DNA of 26,936 bases, taken from NCBI GenBank assembly GCA_050743265.1, contig JBOGEN010000045.1, forward strand, positions 1 to 26,936, written 5' to 3'. Both the position numbers and the translations under genes were made by a program. This DNA is from JBOGEN01 sp050743265. GTDB lineage: Bacteria; Actinomycetota; Actinomycetes; JBOGEN01. The notes below the pieces were generated by a model, which did not search any database, had not been told where the DNA came from, and saw nothing but the letters and a program-made list of their open reading frames with translations. Shown in pieces: positions 1 to 7,761 of this stretch; position 1 is the stretch's first letter, and every line of letters begins with the position of its first letter.

Positions 1-307
1 TACGGGCCGCGTTGAACGCGACGAGCACGACCATGACGTAGCCGCTGCCGCTCGCGCCCAGCCCGAGCAGCGCGGTGTTGACTCGCATCCTGATGTCGAA
101 GTCGACGTCGTCGACGTCCTGCAGGTAGGCGGGGCTGTTGCTGTCTCCGTGGACGAGGTCGCACCCGGGCGGTCCGTTGAAGTGCAGGGTGAGGACGCCG
201 CCGGCGACGGTGGCTGTCGAGTCCGCGTCCCCGTTCGGGTTGCTCAGGGCCCAGGAGGCGGCCGACGTGCCGTCGAACGCGTCAGTGAGCGGACCTCCCG
301 CGACCAT
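1..307 (-). CDS. partial phage virion protein, beta-sandwich-like (C-terminus off the window)
   Basis: An open frame of 102 codons runs leftward off the window edge. It starts at the ATG at 307, five bases after a strong GGAGGAG ribosome site. The visible N-terminus (LTDAFDGTSAASWALSN, then alternating strands VAGGVLTLHF) resembles LamG or concanavalin-like carbohydrate-binding beta-sandwich domains seen in phage tail and fibre proteins. It is the most distal late gene visible, 29 bases downstream of the beta-helix gene, so a surface or receptor-binding role is plausible. The fold call is inference from strand pattern only, and the length and C-terminal domains are unknown. Confidence 0.6.
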   Translation of the reverse strand, partial: MVAGGPLTDAFDGTSAASWALSNPNGDADSTATVAGGVLTLHFNGPPGCDLVHGDSNSPAYLQDVDDVDFDIRMRVNTALLGLGASGSGYVMVVLVAFNAAR

Positions 308-336
308 TCCCGCTCCTCCCTGCTGCGGTCTCGGGC

Positions 337-1347
337 TCAGTCGGCGGCGGTGACAGGCCCGCCCGACTCGTGCCAGACGTTCCCCGAGAACGCGAGCCCG
401 CGCATGGCGTTCACCGCGCCGTAGCGGTGGTCCGCCCCGAAGGCGTTCCCGGTGAAGGACCCCGGCCCGGTGACGTCCACGTTGACCGTGTAGTTGCCGC
501 CGTTGACCAGGTTGTCCGCGAAGACGGCGTCGGAGACGGGGCCGAAGGTGTCCGTGGCCTGCCAGGCCGCGTTCATCAGGTCATCGGTGGCCGGGTTGTA
601 CGCCTGCAGGTTGTTGCGCACGATCCGGATGTGGGCGCCCTTCGAGGTCTGGACGCAGTCGCCGTGGGCGACCGCGGCCGGGCGCCGCAGGTGGTGGATG
701 TAGGAGTCGGCGATGGTCGTGTTCGTCTCGGCCTTCGCGCCGTCCTCCCCGCCGGAGATGTCGACCCGCCGCGCGGTGTACCCGCCGAATCCGATCCCGG
801 AGTACCCCGAGCCGAGCATGTCGATCTCGGAGTCGACGACGAGCAGGTTCGCCCCCGCCCCGGCCTGGTTGTACACCGACGGGGTCGTACGCCCGCAACG
901 GATGCGTGAGTCGCGGATCGTCACGTTGGCCGCGGTGACGTTCACGCAGCCGAGGTTGCGGCCCACGATCACCGCGCCCGGGGTGGACACGGTCAGGTTC
1001 GCGAACGAGCCGGTCAGCGTCGTCCCGGCAGGGACACCGGTGGTCGACGCGTTCGGGAAGCTCGCCGCGGGCGAGGGGGACTGAGACTGGGTGGGCGTCT
1101 GGGTCGGCGTCTGGGTCGGCGTCAGCGGGCCCAGCAGCTCGAGGTCGGACACCCGGCGCTCGACGTCGAGGAGGCGCTCACCGCGGCAGTCCCACGAGTC
1201 GAGGTCCTCGCACAGCGGGGCCAGGGTCGAGGTCATCGACCTGGTCGTCGGGGCTTCCGCCGGGCTCGTGTCGAGCGCGGCAACACCGGCGTACCCGACG
1301 AGAGCACCGCTCGCGAACGTGATGATCTTGCGGGTACGGTTGCCCAC
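337..1347 (-). CDS. signal-anchored right-handed beta-helix protein (putative tailspike or surface glycan-active protein)
   Basis: This encodes 336 aa from a GTG at 1347, chosen because GGAG lies six bases upstream. Residues about 6-24 (IITFASGALVGYAGVAAL) form a hydrophobic signal or anchor segment. A short heptad-like stretch (ERRVSDLELLG) and a low-complexity Thr/Pro/Gln/Ser linker follow. The remaining ~240 residues carry short N/V/I-rich rungs (VTAANVTIRDSRIRCG, FADNLVNGG) typical of pectate-lyase-like parallel beta-helices. Phage beta-helices usually act as tailspikes or depolymerases. A signal or anchor on a virion protein is odd, so a secreted lysogeny-conversion product is an alternative. 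It lies downstream of a terminator-like hairpin. I see no certain catalytic residues. Confidence 0.7.
   Translation of the reverse strand: MGNRTRKIITFASGALVGYAGVAALDTSPAEAPTTRSMTSTLAPLCEDLDSWDCRGERLLDVERRVSDLELLGPLTPTQTPTQTPTQSQSPSPAASFPNASTTGVPAGTTLTGSFANLTVSTPGAVIVGRNLGCVNVTAANVTIRDSRIRCGRTTPSVYNQAGAGANLLVVDSEIDMLGSGYSGIGFGGYTARRVDISGGEDGAKAETNTTIADSYIHHLRRPAAVAHGDCVQTSKGAHIRIVRNNLQAYNPATDDLMNAAWQATDTFGPVSDAVFADNLVNGGNYTVNVDVTGPGSFTGNAFGADHRYGAVNAMRGLAFSGNVWHESGGPVTAAD
1097..1120 (-). repeat. 12-bp tandem repeat encoding the TPTQ linker
   Basis: Two perfect copies of a 12-base unit (GTCTGGGTCGGC on the plus strand) plus a degenerate third copy encode the TPTQTPTQTPTQ linker of the beta-helix protein. 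Such in-frame repeats can expand or contract and so change linker length. Confidence 0.8.
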
Positions 1348-1419
1348 GTCGATCTCCAGGGATCGGCCGTCCCTGGGCGATGGCAGTCGCGTCGGGGAGG
1401 CAGGAAGGGGTGGCGGGGT

Positions 1420-1447
1420 GACGGAGCCCCCGCAAGGGGGCTCCGTC
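1420..1447 (-). terminator. intrinsic-terminator-like hairpin in the late operon
   Basis: A perfect 12-bp stem (GACGGAGCCCCC pairing with GGGGGCTCCGTC) closes a GCAA tetraloop immediately after the stop codon of the upstream gene. No U-tract follows, as is common in high-GC actinobacteria. It may attenuate read-through from capsid genes into the beta-helix gene. Confidence 0.7.
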
Positions 1448-1448
1448 C

Positions 1449-2075
1449 TCAGCTGAACGTGACGGTCGCGGTCGCGACCCAGGTCTGGCCGGATGCCTTC
1501 GTGCCCTGCGCGATCGACGTCTTGTGGTTGAGCAGCGTCGCGCCCACCGTCGTCCCACCGGCCACCGTGGGCGTGCCGATGTCGATGCCGAACTCGTTCC
1601 ACGCGTGGTTGCCGTCCGAGGAGCCAAACGTCGACCGGCAGGTCACCACGCCGGCGGCGACCTGCGGGTAGGTCGCGTCGAACGGCTGGAAGTACCGGTT
1701 CGCCGCCCCCGCGGACGCGCCCAGGTCCGTGTCACCCACGGCCGCCGAGCCGGCGCCGTTGCCCACGCCGATCCGCCCGGACGTGTTCGTCAGCGCCTGC
1801 CCGCCGCCGGCGGTGAGCAGGGAGGTCAGCCGGGTAAGCCCGGCCGTGGTGAGCAGGTTGCCCACCAGCTCCGTGCTCGAGTAGGGCTCGACCCCCAGGT
1901 CGTCGAAGTCGGCGCGCTGGGGCTCGAGCAGCCCGGAGCGGGCCTTCACCCAGGCGGTGGCCTTCTCGTCGTAGCGGTCCACCCGCCAGTCGATGTGCCA
2001 GCCCACCGCCTCGCCGACCTTCGTACGCGTGCCGACGGACATGCCGTCGGCGGCGCACGCCCGGTCGTGGGTCAC
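1449..2075 (-). CDS. putative phage structural protein, unknown function
   Basis: This encodes 208 aa from a GTG at 2075 whose GTGA overlaps the stop of the preceding gene. The central part (VGNLLTTAGLTRLTSLLTAGG, then RIGVGNG and AVGDTDLGA) matches a recurring pattern I recall from actinophage virion genes near capsid modules, for which no biochemical function is known. The C-terminal half is beta-rich (ATVTFS end), and no membrane segment or catalytic motif is seen. Its position between the capsid gene and two putative surface proteins suggests a decoration or minor structural protein. Structural role likely, exact role unknown. Confidence 0.65.
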   Translation of the reverse strand: MTHDRACAADGMSVGTRTKVGEAVGWHIDWRVDRYDEKATAWVKARSGLLEPQRADFDDLGVEPYSSTELVGNLLTTAGLTRLTSLLTAGGGQALTNTSGRIGVGNGAGSAAVGDTDLGASAGAANRYFQPFDATYPQVAAGVVTCRSTFGSSDGNHAWNEFGIDIGTPTVAGGTTVGATLLNHKTSIAQGTKASGQTWVATATVTFS

Positions 2076-2269
2076 CTCTTCTCGCTCGCCCGGCGGTCGA
2101 CCGCCCGCTCACGCGGTGCCGAGTCGCCGCGGGCAGCCTTGAGCGAGGCGTCGACGGCCTTCGCCCGGTCGGTCTGCTTACGGGCCGTGTAGTAGCTCTT
2201 CTCCCGCTCCAGCGCCTCGAGCTGCTCCCGGCGCAGGGCGTCCTGGTACTCCTGCTCCTCGTCCGCCAT
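2072..2269 (-). CDS. small charged coiled-coil protein downstream of capsid
   Basis: This encodes 65 aa from an ATG at 2269 with AGGAG six bases upstream. The protein is almost wholly charged and helical (EEQEYQDALRREQLEALERE, then a basic tail ending RRASEKR), so one amphipathic or coiled helix is predicted. Its stop overlaps the start of the next gene by GTGA, implying coupled translation. Small proteins at this place in HK97-type modules can be virion or assembly factors, but I do not recognise this family and assign no function. Confidence 0.6.
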   Translation of the reverse strand: MADEEQEYQDALRREQLEALEREKSYYTARKQTDRAKAVDASLKAARGDSAPRERAVDRRASEKR

Positions 2270-2312
2270 GGCGGGCTCCTCTCGCCTCGTGCCTCACACG
2301 TGGAAGGCCACA

Positions 2313-2353
2313 GCCCCGGCCCGACCTCGCACCCCTACGGGCAGGGCCGGGGC
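2313..2353 (-). terminator. hairpin downstream of the major capsid gene
   Basis: A 10-bp GC-only stem (GCCCCGGCCC with GGGCCGGGGC) encloses a 21-base loop in the 99-base gap after the capsid stop. It could partly terminate transcripts so that capsid mRNA is most abundant. The long loop makes it a weaker candidate than the hairpin at 1420-1447. Confidence 0.45.
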
Positions 2354-2368
2354 AGTGGGGTCGACGGA

Positions 2369-3769
2369 TCAGAAGGTCGGGGTCACCAGGCCGGTGCCGC
2401 CGATCGTCCCGATCGCCTTCGGGTACCGCTCGGAGTGCAGCGCCAGGTAGTTGTAGAGGCGGAAGAACACCTGCATCGTCTTCGCCGACGTCTCCCGGAA
2501 CGCCTCCGCCCGCGGGCTCCCCTCGTAGAGGTAGAGCTGGTCGGAGTCGACGTAGAGGATCACGTCCTCGTCCGTGCCCGTCCCGAGACCCGTGGGGATG
2601 TTCGGGTCGATGTAGACGGGCAGGCCCTGCGCGGTGATGCCGACGAAGCCCTCGGCGATGACGTTCTGCATGGACGCGAGGACGTTCTGCGGCATGTGCG
2701 AGGCGGGCAGCACGAGCGGCCGGGACTGTGAGTCCACGGCCGCGGTGTACCAGTACCAGCGCCGCGGGTGCATGAACACCTTGTTGGGAACCGCGAACAG
2801 CGTCGAGGCCATCTGCTGGACGACGTCGGCGCCCTTGGGGTGCAGCTCGCCCACGGTCGGGGTCGCGTCGGTGTAGGTCACCGCGATCTTGCCGGTGACG
2901 TTGAGCAGGCCCCGCTTGCCGGCCGAGTTCGACGTGAGCACGTACACGTCGACCTTCGTGTTGTAGTCACCGGCCAGGTCGGTGAGCACGAAGTCGTCGA
3001 TGTTCACCGGGGACTGCTCGATCAGCTCGAGCGGCACGGTCTGCCCGCCGGCCACCGTGTGGACCTTCGCCTCGACCGCGGTCGTGGTGAAGTCGGTCTC
3101 CTGCACGGCGGCGTTGATCGTGTGGTCGGCGACCGCCGTACCGGTGGCGATCTTCGGCAGGTTGATCGAGTCGGTGCCGGTCGGCAGCGGACGGCCGGTG
3201 AGCTGGTCGGCCACGACCCGCTTCGCCCGGCGGAGCTGCACGACCTCGTCCATGAGCCACAGCGGCGGGACGAGCTCGCCGCCGGTGCCGTCGGACAGGT
3301 TGAGCGCGCGGGCCTGCAGGTCGCCCTTGGCCGCGCGCTGGCGCAGCTGGTCGGCGGTCTGCTTTGACGAGCGGGTGAGCCGGTCCGCGGCGGCGCGCTG
3401 GTCGCCGAGGAGGCCGGCCGCGGAGGCGAGGTCGCGGAAGTACGACGTCTGCCCGCCGCGGGCGTACACGTCGGGCTCGGAGGTGACCGTGGCGGGGCCG
3501 TCGGCCGGCAGGGTGCCGGCGCGGGCCTGGCCGGCGGCCGCGGCGCGCGTCTCGGCCTCCTCGGCCTTCTTGATCCGCTCCTGCAGGGCAGGGATCTCCT
3601 CGTCGCGCTTCTCGACGTCGGCGATCGCCTGGTCGACCTCGCGCTGCTCCTCGTCGGAGAGGTCGCGCTTGTCGGCCTGGGCGCGCTCCACGATCGCCTC
3701 ACCGGCGGCCTTGGACGCGGCCCTCTGCTCCAGGAGCGCCGCGAGCTGGCGGCGCAGGTACTCGAGCAT
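2369..3769 (-). CDS. HK97-family major capsid protein with N-terminal delta-like domain
   Basis: This encodes 466 aa. The ATG at 3769 is preferred because GAAGGGA precedes it at a suitable distance; an in-frame ATG 9 codons upstream has no better site. Residues ~1-100 are highly charged and helical, like the HK97 delta/scaffold domain that the prohead protease removes. The rest follows the HK97-fold order: an N-arm region (SDGTGGELVPPLWLMDEV), an E-loop-like stretch around SINLPKIATGTAVADHTINA, and P- and A-domain strands ending in AIGTIGG. The length fits a capsid with a fused delta domain. It lies directly downstream of protease and portal genes. I did not look for the HK97 crosslinking residues. 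Confidence 0.92.
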   Translation of the reverse strand: MLEYLRRQLAALLEQRAASKAAGEAIVERAQADKRDLSDEEQREVDQAIADVEKRDEEIPALQERIKKAEEAETRAAAAGQARAGTLPADGPATVTSEPDVYARGGQTSYFRDLASAAGLLGDQRAAADRLTRSSKQTADQLRQRAAKGDLQARALNLSDGTGGELVPPLWLMDEVVQLRRAKRVVADQLTGRPLPTGTDSINLPKIATGTAVADHTINAAVQETDFTTTAVEAKVHTVAGGQTVPLELIEQSPVNIDDFVLTDLAGDYNTKVDVYVLTSNSAGKRGLLNVTGKIAVTYTDATPTVGELHPKGADVVQQMASTLFAVPNKVFMHPRRWYWYTAAVDSQSRPLVLPASHMPQNVLASMQNVIAEGFVGITAQGLPVYIDPNIPTGLGTGTDEDVILYVDSDQLYLYEGSPRAEAFRETSAKTMQVFFRLYNYLALHSERYPKAIGTIGGTGLVTPTF

Positions 3770-3820
3770 GGTGGATTCCCTTCTGGGTTCCATCGGATGG
3801 GGGTCGCGCCTGCGTCTCCC

Positions 3821-3901
3821 GAGTGGTGGCTGCGAGTGGTGGCTGCGAGTGGTGGCCCGTGACCGGGCTCCGGCTCGTGCTCCGGCTCGTGCTCCGGCGT
3901 G
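3821..3901. repeat. two short tandem-repeat arrays between protease and capsid genes
   Basis: The first array is a 13-base unit (GAGTGGTGGCTGC) at 3821 and 3834, with a 10-base partial copy at 3847. The second is a 12-base unit (CTCCGGCTCGTG) at 3868 and 3880, with a partial at 3892. Together they occupy most of the 146-base gap upstream of the capsid start, which carries no convincing gene. They may be replication-slippage products or a leader-RNA element. Confidence 0.8.
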
Positions 3902-3915
3902 CGGTCGTGCAGGCG

Positions 3916-4596
3916 TCAGCCGAGCAGCGAGAGCCGCGCGGCGGCGAGCGAGGCCAGGTGGCCCCGCTCGGGCTTGGGGTCGGTGTCCGCCTCGGCGAGG
4001 CGGGCGGTCAGGCGGGCGTGCGCGGCGCGCAGGTCCTCGCCCTCGAGGTGCTCGACCACGTCGAGCGCGCGGGCGGCGACCGTGGTGGCGTCGTTCGCGC
4101 CGAAGTTGACCACGGACACGTCGCCGCGGTGGATGTCGACCTCGGAGATGTCGTACTGCTCGAAGTCCGGGGTCCACATGCCCTTCACGATGCGGAACGC
4201 GAAGGACATCTCGTCGACCGCGCCGTCCTCCAGCGCGGCGAGCATGTCGGCGACGTCGCCGCGGGAGGCGTTCACGTCCGCGGACATGTGCAGGCCCGTG
4301 TCGTCCTCGGACAGGCGCAGGGTGCCCGCCCTCGTGTAGGCCATGGACAGGCCGCGGTGGTTGAGCAGCAGCTGCACCTGCGGGTTCTCCGAGAGAGTCT
4401 TCTCGAACGCCCCGGCGCGGATCACCTCGGTGAACGGGCCCAGCCAGTCGTACATGGTGTAGGGCTGCTCGGTGACCGAGGCGTAGCCCTCCACCGTGGC
4501 CGTCTCGGAGCCGGCGGCCGCCTTGCGGACCTGCAGCGAGACGGCGTACGAGCGCTGCACGGTGCCCGTGATCTTCTTCCGCTGGGACTTGTCCAC
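3916..4596 (-). CDS. HK97-type prohead protease
   Basis: This encodes 226 aa. The GTG at 4596 is chosen because GGAG lies five bases upstream, whereas the GTG at 4602 overlapping the portal stop has no properly spaced site. The serine-protease triad pattern of the HK97 gp4/U35 family is visible: His80 in LLLNHRG, Ser131 in DEMSFAF, and a downstream acid, probably Glu152 in ISEVDI. The order VEGYASV, FTEVIRAGAF and VSVVNFGAN is typical. It would mature the capsid by removing the delta domain after prohead assembly. It sits between portal and capsid, the canonical order. Confidence 0.92.
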   Translation of the reverse strand: MDKSQRKKITGTVQRSYAVSLQVRKAAAGSETATVEGYASVTEQPYTMYDWLGPFTEVIRAGAFEKTLSENPQVQLLLNHRGLSMAYTRAGTLRLSEDDTGLHMSADVNASRGDVADMLAALEDGAVDEMSFAFRIVKGMWTPDFEQYDISEVDIHRGDVSVVNFGANDATTVAARALDVVEHLEGEDLRAAHARLTARLAEADTDPKPERGHLASLAAARLSLLG

Positions 4597-4598
4597 GC

Positions 4599-5795
4599 TC
4601 ACTCCTCGACAGTCACGGTCTGCGGGGCGGCGCCCTGCGCGTTCGGCTCCTCGCCCCACTCGACGGGGGGCATGTCCTCGATGTCGCGGACCTCGTTGAC
4701 GGTCGTGGCCCGGTTCCGCAGCGCGATCTCGTGCTTGCGCCACCGCTCCAGCGCCGACGTCGAGAGCAGGGCGTCCCGGTTGAAGCGGACGTACTGCGGG
4801 TCCGGGAGCAGTGAGGACAGCAGCCGCTCCATACGGCGTAGCCACGGGTTCATGACGAACTTGAGCAGGTCGATTCCGCGCTGCTCCACGTTCGCGTACG
4901 TGAGCGACCCACCCGTCTCATAGCCGAGCAGCTCGGCCAGGCCCGGCCCGAAGATCCGGCAGCACTGCGCACCGGTGAACTTCTGCGTCTCGAGGAACTG
5001 GGACTCGTTCGGGTTGACCTGGATGGCCTGGAAGGACCAGCCCTTTCCCAGGACGAGTGGCTCACGGGACCCGCGCAGAGCGGCCATGAACCGCTCCTTC
5101 GCGACCTCGGCGGCACTCTTGCCCGACTCCGGGTCACGCGCCTTCAGGTCGACCTCAGAGTTGACCAGCAGCCCGGACGGATGCGCCCCGTCGGTGAACC
5201 ACTGCGAGCCGTACCGCTCGGCCTGGATGCCCAGCCCGATCGTCGCCGCGCAGTGCGAGATGGGGGACAGGCCGAGCAGCTGGGTGGGCACCGGGTGCGT
5301 GCGCCGGTGGAACACGTCGACGGGGTTCAGCGGCCCTCGCGGTCCACGCCACCGGGGCAGCCCGTCGACCGGGTCGTACCAGCCCGATACCTGGTCCGGG
5401 TGGTACAGCAGGATCGCCCGCGGGCCGTCGGGGCCCCACTCGGGGACCGTGCCGACCAGGTTCCCCCGCAGCAGCCAGCAGAGGAGGGCCTGCGCCGTCC
5501 AGTCCGCCAGCCCCTGCCCGGTGCGGTCGAGGTCGTCCAGCCACCCCGGCAGCCCCAACGGCTTGCGGTCCTCGGCGTTGCGGAACAGGTCCAGCGGCAG
5601 CTCGGAGGTGGTCGTCGTGATCAGGTCGACGCAGGCCCACACGGCGACCTTCTGCAGCGAGGCCTCCGCCCGGCGCAGGTCGACCCGGTCGAACGAGCCG
5701 CCCCAGGTGCCCTGCTCGGAGTTGCGCGGGATCGGTGGGCCCAGCCCGGCGAAGGCCTCGGATCGCTTCTGTCGGCCGCCGAAGAGGAAACTCAC
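4599..5795 (-). CDS. HK97-family portal protein
   Basis: This encodes 398 aa from a GTG at 5795 with GAGGAC upstream and a GTGA overlap with the preceding gene. The N-terminus (VWACVDLITTTTSELPLDLF), a Pro-rich loop (HPDQVSGWYDP), PISHCAATIGLG and a C-terminal helical wing (NVEQRGIDLLKFVMNPWLRR) match HK97-type portals, whose usual length is about 400 aa. It would form the dodecameric ring at one capsid vertex through which the terminase pumps DNA. The stop is followed at once by the protease. No anomalies seen. Confidence 0.92.
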   Translation of the reverse strand: MSFLFGGRQKRSEAFAGLGPPIPRNSEQGTWGGSFDRVDLRRAEASLQKVAVWACVDLITTTTSELPLDLFRNAEDRKPLGLPGWLDDLDRTGQGLADWTAQALLCWLLRGNLVGTVPEWGPDGPRAILLYHPDQVSGWYDPVDGLPRWRGPRGPLNPVDVFHRRTHPVPTQLLGLSPISHCAATIGLGIQAERYGSQWFTDGAHPSGLLVNSEVDLKARDPESGKSAAEVAKERFMAALRGSREPLVLGKGWSFQAIQVNPNESQFLETQKFTGAQCCRIFGPGLAELLGYETGGSLTYANVEQRGIDLLKFVMNPWLRRMERLLSSLLPDPQYVRFNRDALLSTSALERWRKHEIALRNRATTVNEVRDIEDMPPVEWGEEPNAQGAAPQTVTVEE

Positions 5796-6001
5796 GAGCG
5801 GTCCTCACGCAGCCGGTCGGCCAGCAGCAGCCCGCCGGCCGTCATGAACCCCGCCGGCTCGTAGGCCAGCCACGCCCCGTAGGACACCAGGACCAGACCG
5901 GCCAGGCCGGGCAGGACGCGGCGGGTGAGGCGCACCGTCGTGCCGGCGGCTGTGGCGGCCCCGAGCGAGAAGCGCCGCAGGCGGGCGACGAGTCGGACCA
6001 C
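5792..6001 (-). CDS. small single-span membrane protein between terminase and portal
   Basis: This encodes 69 aa from a GTG at 6001, with AGGAG six bases upstream. The Arg-rich N-terminus (VRLVARLRRFS) is followed by a hydrophobic segment (VLPGLAGLVLVSYGAWLAYE), a second moderately hydrophobic stretch (GFMTAGGLLLADRL) and a charged end. Small membrane or hydrophobic proteins often occupy this slot in actinophages, and their role is unknown. The stop shares GTGA with the portal start, so expression is probably coupled. Confidence 0.7.
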   Translation of the reverse strand: MVRLVARLRRFSLGAATAAGTTVRLTRRVLPGLAGLVLVSYGAWLAYEPAGFMTAGGLLLADRLREDRS

Positions 6002-6013
6002 CGCGTGCTCCTC

Positions 6014-7441
6014 TCACCAGATGTTGTCCAGCGCGTCGTAGGTCTGCGGGCCCCACACGGCGTAGCCGTAGAGCGCCAGGGTCACCGCCACCAGCGGGGA
6101 GATGTCACCCTCCGAGCCGCGCCGTGTCCACGCCCACGCGTCCCCGAGCGGCCGGGTCGCGGCAACCTCGAGCGCGGCGTTGAGCTCGGGCTGGTCGAGG
6201 TGGCGCAGCTCGTCGGACATGGCCGCGTCGAAGAACGCCCCGCACGCCTGGGCCAACTCGGTCCCGTTCACCGCCTCGACCTTCACCCCGGCCTCGGCCA
6301 GGTCGGGCAGCAGCGTCCCGGCCGGGGAGCGCGGGTCCAGCAGGGTCGCGCACGGATGCCACCGCGCGTCCAGCTCGGCCAGCCGCTCGACCACCCACCG
6401 GGTGCCCGGCCGGCGGTCCACGACCTCGACGTGGCCCTTACGGTCCTCCCAGCGGGTCGCCGCGGCGATCGTCGCCCACTTGTAGTCCGGGGTGACGTCC
6501 ACGCCGAACGCCGGCGTGGCCGTGGCGTTCTGCCGCTGGTCCACCAGCCCGGCCCACGTCACGGCGTCGATCACGGCCTCGACCTCGTCCTCGCGCCAGA
6601 TCCCGAGCCGCTCGCGCCGGTAGTCCTCGTCGGACATCGCGCCAAGCTCGCGCTCCGCCGACTCGAGCGTCAGCCGGATCCCGAGGCCCGGGTTGGCCGC
6701 GGCCAGAGCCCGCCGGTCACCGGTGACAGCCCTGCGGAGCGCGCACCACTCCGCGTACGCCAGCCCCTTGCCCCCGGCCCGGCCGCGCAGGCACAGCCGG
6801 CGCAGCACCGCCGAGCCCGGCAGCGGGGCCGAGCTGGTGTACCAGACCTGCGGGTTCGGGCGGGCCGAGAGCGTGGGCAGCATCGCCGACATCTGCTCGT
6901 CGTTCAGCGCGTACGCCTCGTCGAAGAGCACGTCGTCCCCGGAGAAGCCGCGGCCCGAGCCCCTCGAGCGGGCGAGGAAGTTCAACCGGGCCCCCGAGAG
7001 CAGCTCGATGCCCTCCTCGCCGTGAGCCGCCCGGACCCGGGCCACCCGCCGGCGCAGGTCGTCGGTGTTGTCGATCAGGTGCCGCACCCGTAGGAAGCCC
7101 TCGCGGGCCGTCTTGAACTCGTGCGCCGACCAGAGGATCAGCCGCGAGCCGGCCAGGAACAGCGAGTGCAGCGCCTTCGCCTCGAGCACCGCGCCCTTGC
7201 CGTTCTGGCGAGGGACGATCAGGCCGACCTCGGACGCCGCCCACTTCCCGTCCGGGCGCTCACCCAGCGCCCCGTCCAGGACGTCGGCCTGCCACGGGTC
7301 AAGGTGCAGACCCGCGCTTGCCGCGAGCTGTACCGCCTCTTGCCCCGCCGACGCCCTTCTTGGCGGCACGCTTCGGTGGCGCGGCCTTCGCACCCCGCGC
7401 ACGGCCCTGGCGGGCGGCGCGCTGCTTGGCGAGCTCGTCAA
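6014..7441 (-). CDS. terminase large subunit (ATPase and nuclease)
   Basis: The proposed 475-aa product pumps and cuts phage DNA at the portal. The Walker A-like VPRQNGKG is at ~76-83, and Walker B with catalytic Glu (VLFDEA) at ~171-176. A coupling SAPLPGS loop follows, and the RNaseH-like nuclease begins at FGVDVTPD (~312-319). The start is uncertain: TTG at 7441 has GAGGAG seven bases upstream but overlaps the small terminase gene by 143 bases. Family-typical sequence (RSVPPRR, SAGQEAVQLAASAGL) already lies inside that overlap, so the overlap is real even if an internal GTG is used. It is 12 bases upstream of the small membrane gene. Confidence 0.93.
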   Translation of the reverse strand: MTSSPSSAPPARAVRGVRRPRHRSVPPRRASAGQEAVQLAASAGLHLDPWQADVLDGALGERPDGKWAASEVGLIVPRQNGKGAVLEAKALHSLFLAGSRLILWSAHEFKTAREGFLRVRHLIDNTDDLRRRVARVRAAHGEEGIELLSGARLNFLARSRGSGRGFSGDDVLFDEAYALNDEQMSAMLPTLSARPNPQVWYTSSAPLPGSAVLRRLCLRGRAGGKGLAYAEWCALRRAVTGDRRALAAANPGLGIRLTLESAERELGAMSDEDYRRERLGIWREDEVEAVIDAVTWAGLVDQRQNATATPAFGVDVTPDYKWATIAAATRWEDRKGHVEVVDRRPGTRWVVERLAELDARWHPCATLLDPRSPAGTLLPDLAEAGVKVEAVNGTELAQACGAFFDAAMSDELRHLDQPELNAALEVAATRPLGDAWAWTRRGSEGDISPLVAVTLALYGYAVWGPQTYDALDNIW

Positions 7442-7637
7442 GGGTCGACTCCTCGGGGGGTGCGAGCGACTCGATCTCGCGCATCACCTCGGAGAGCTGC
7501 CTGGCGACGGGAGCGAGCGCCCGGTCGTCGATCTCACCCTCCCCGTTCCGGTCCATCCGGGCCGCGAGCTTGTCCCGCAACGCCTCCAGCGTCGCGCGCC
7601 GGTCGCCGTCGGCCGCGGCATGCCAGATGCAGGCCAT
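7299..7637 (-). CDS. putative terminase small subunit
   Basis: This encodes 112 aa from an ATG at 7637 with GAGGGG five bases upstream. The N-terminal 60 residues (DGDRRATLEALRDKLAARMD, then LAPVARQLSEVMREIESL) resemble actinophage small terminases, and the C-terminal 40 are very basic (AAPPKRAAKKGVGG), fitting DNA contact. No clear helix-turn-helix is visible. Small terminases bind the packaging site and hand DNA to the large subunit. Its last 143 bases also encode the large-subunit N-terminus in another frame. It is first in the late operon after the GvpU-like gene and a 124-base gap. Confidence 0.7.
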   Translation of the reverse strand: MACIWHAAADGDRRATLEALRDKLAARMDRNGEGEIDDRALAPVARQLSEVMREIESLAPPEESTLDELAKQRAARQGRARGAKAAPPKRAAKKGVGGARGGTARGKRGSAP

Positions 7638-7761
7638 CGACGCCCCTCTGCTAGCGGCTGCAAGCGCACTGCTCGCTCTTGCAAGCGGGCCTCACGGTGA
7701 GCGGGGAGAGAAATCTTGACTGACGGGGGTCATGTGGCGACGTAGATCAAAAACTCGGGTG

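Noticed and set aside
3823..4923. Plus-strand frame opposite protease and portal genes
   Set aside because: Mirror of real genes; His/Asp/Val/Gly-rich with no recognisable motif.
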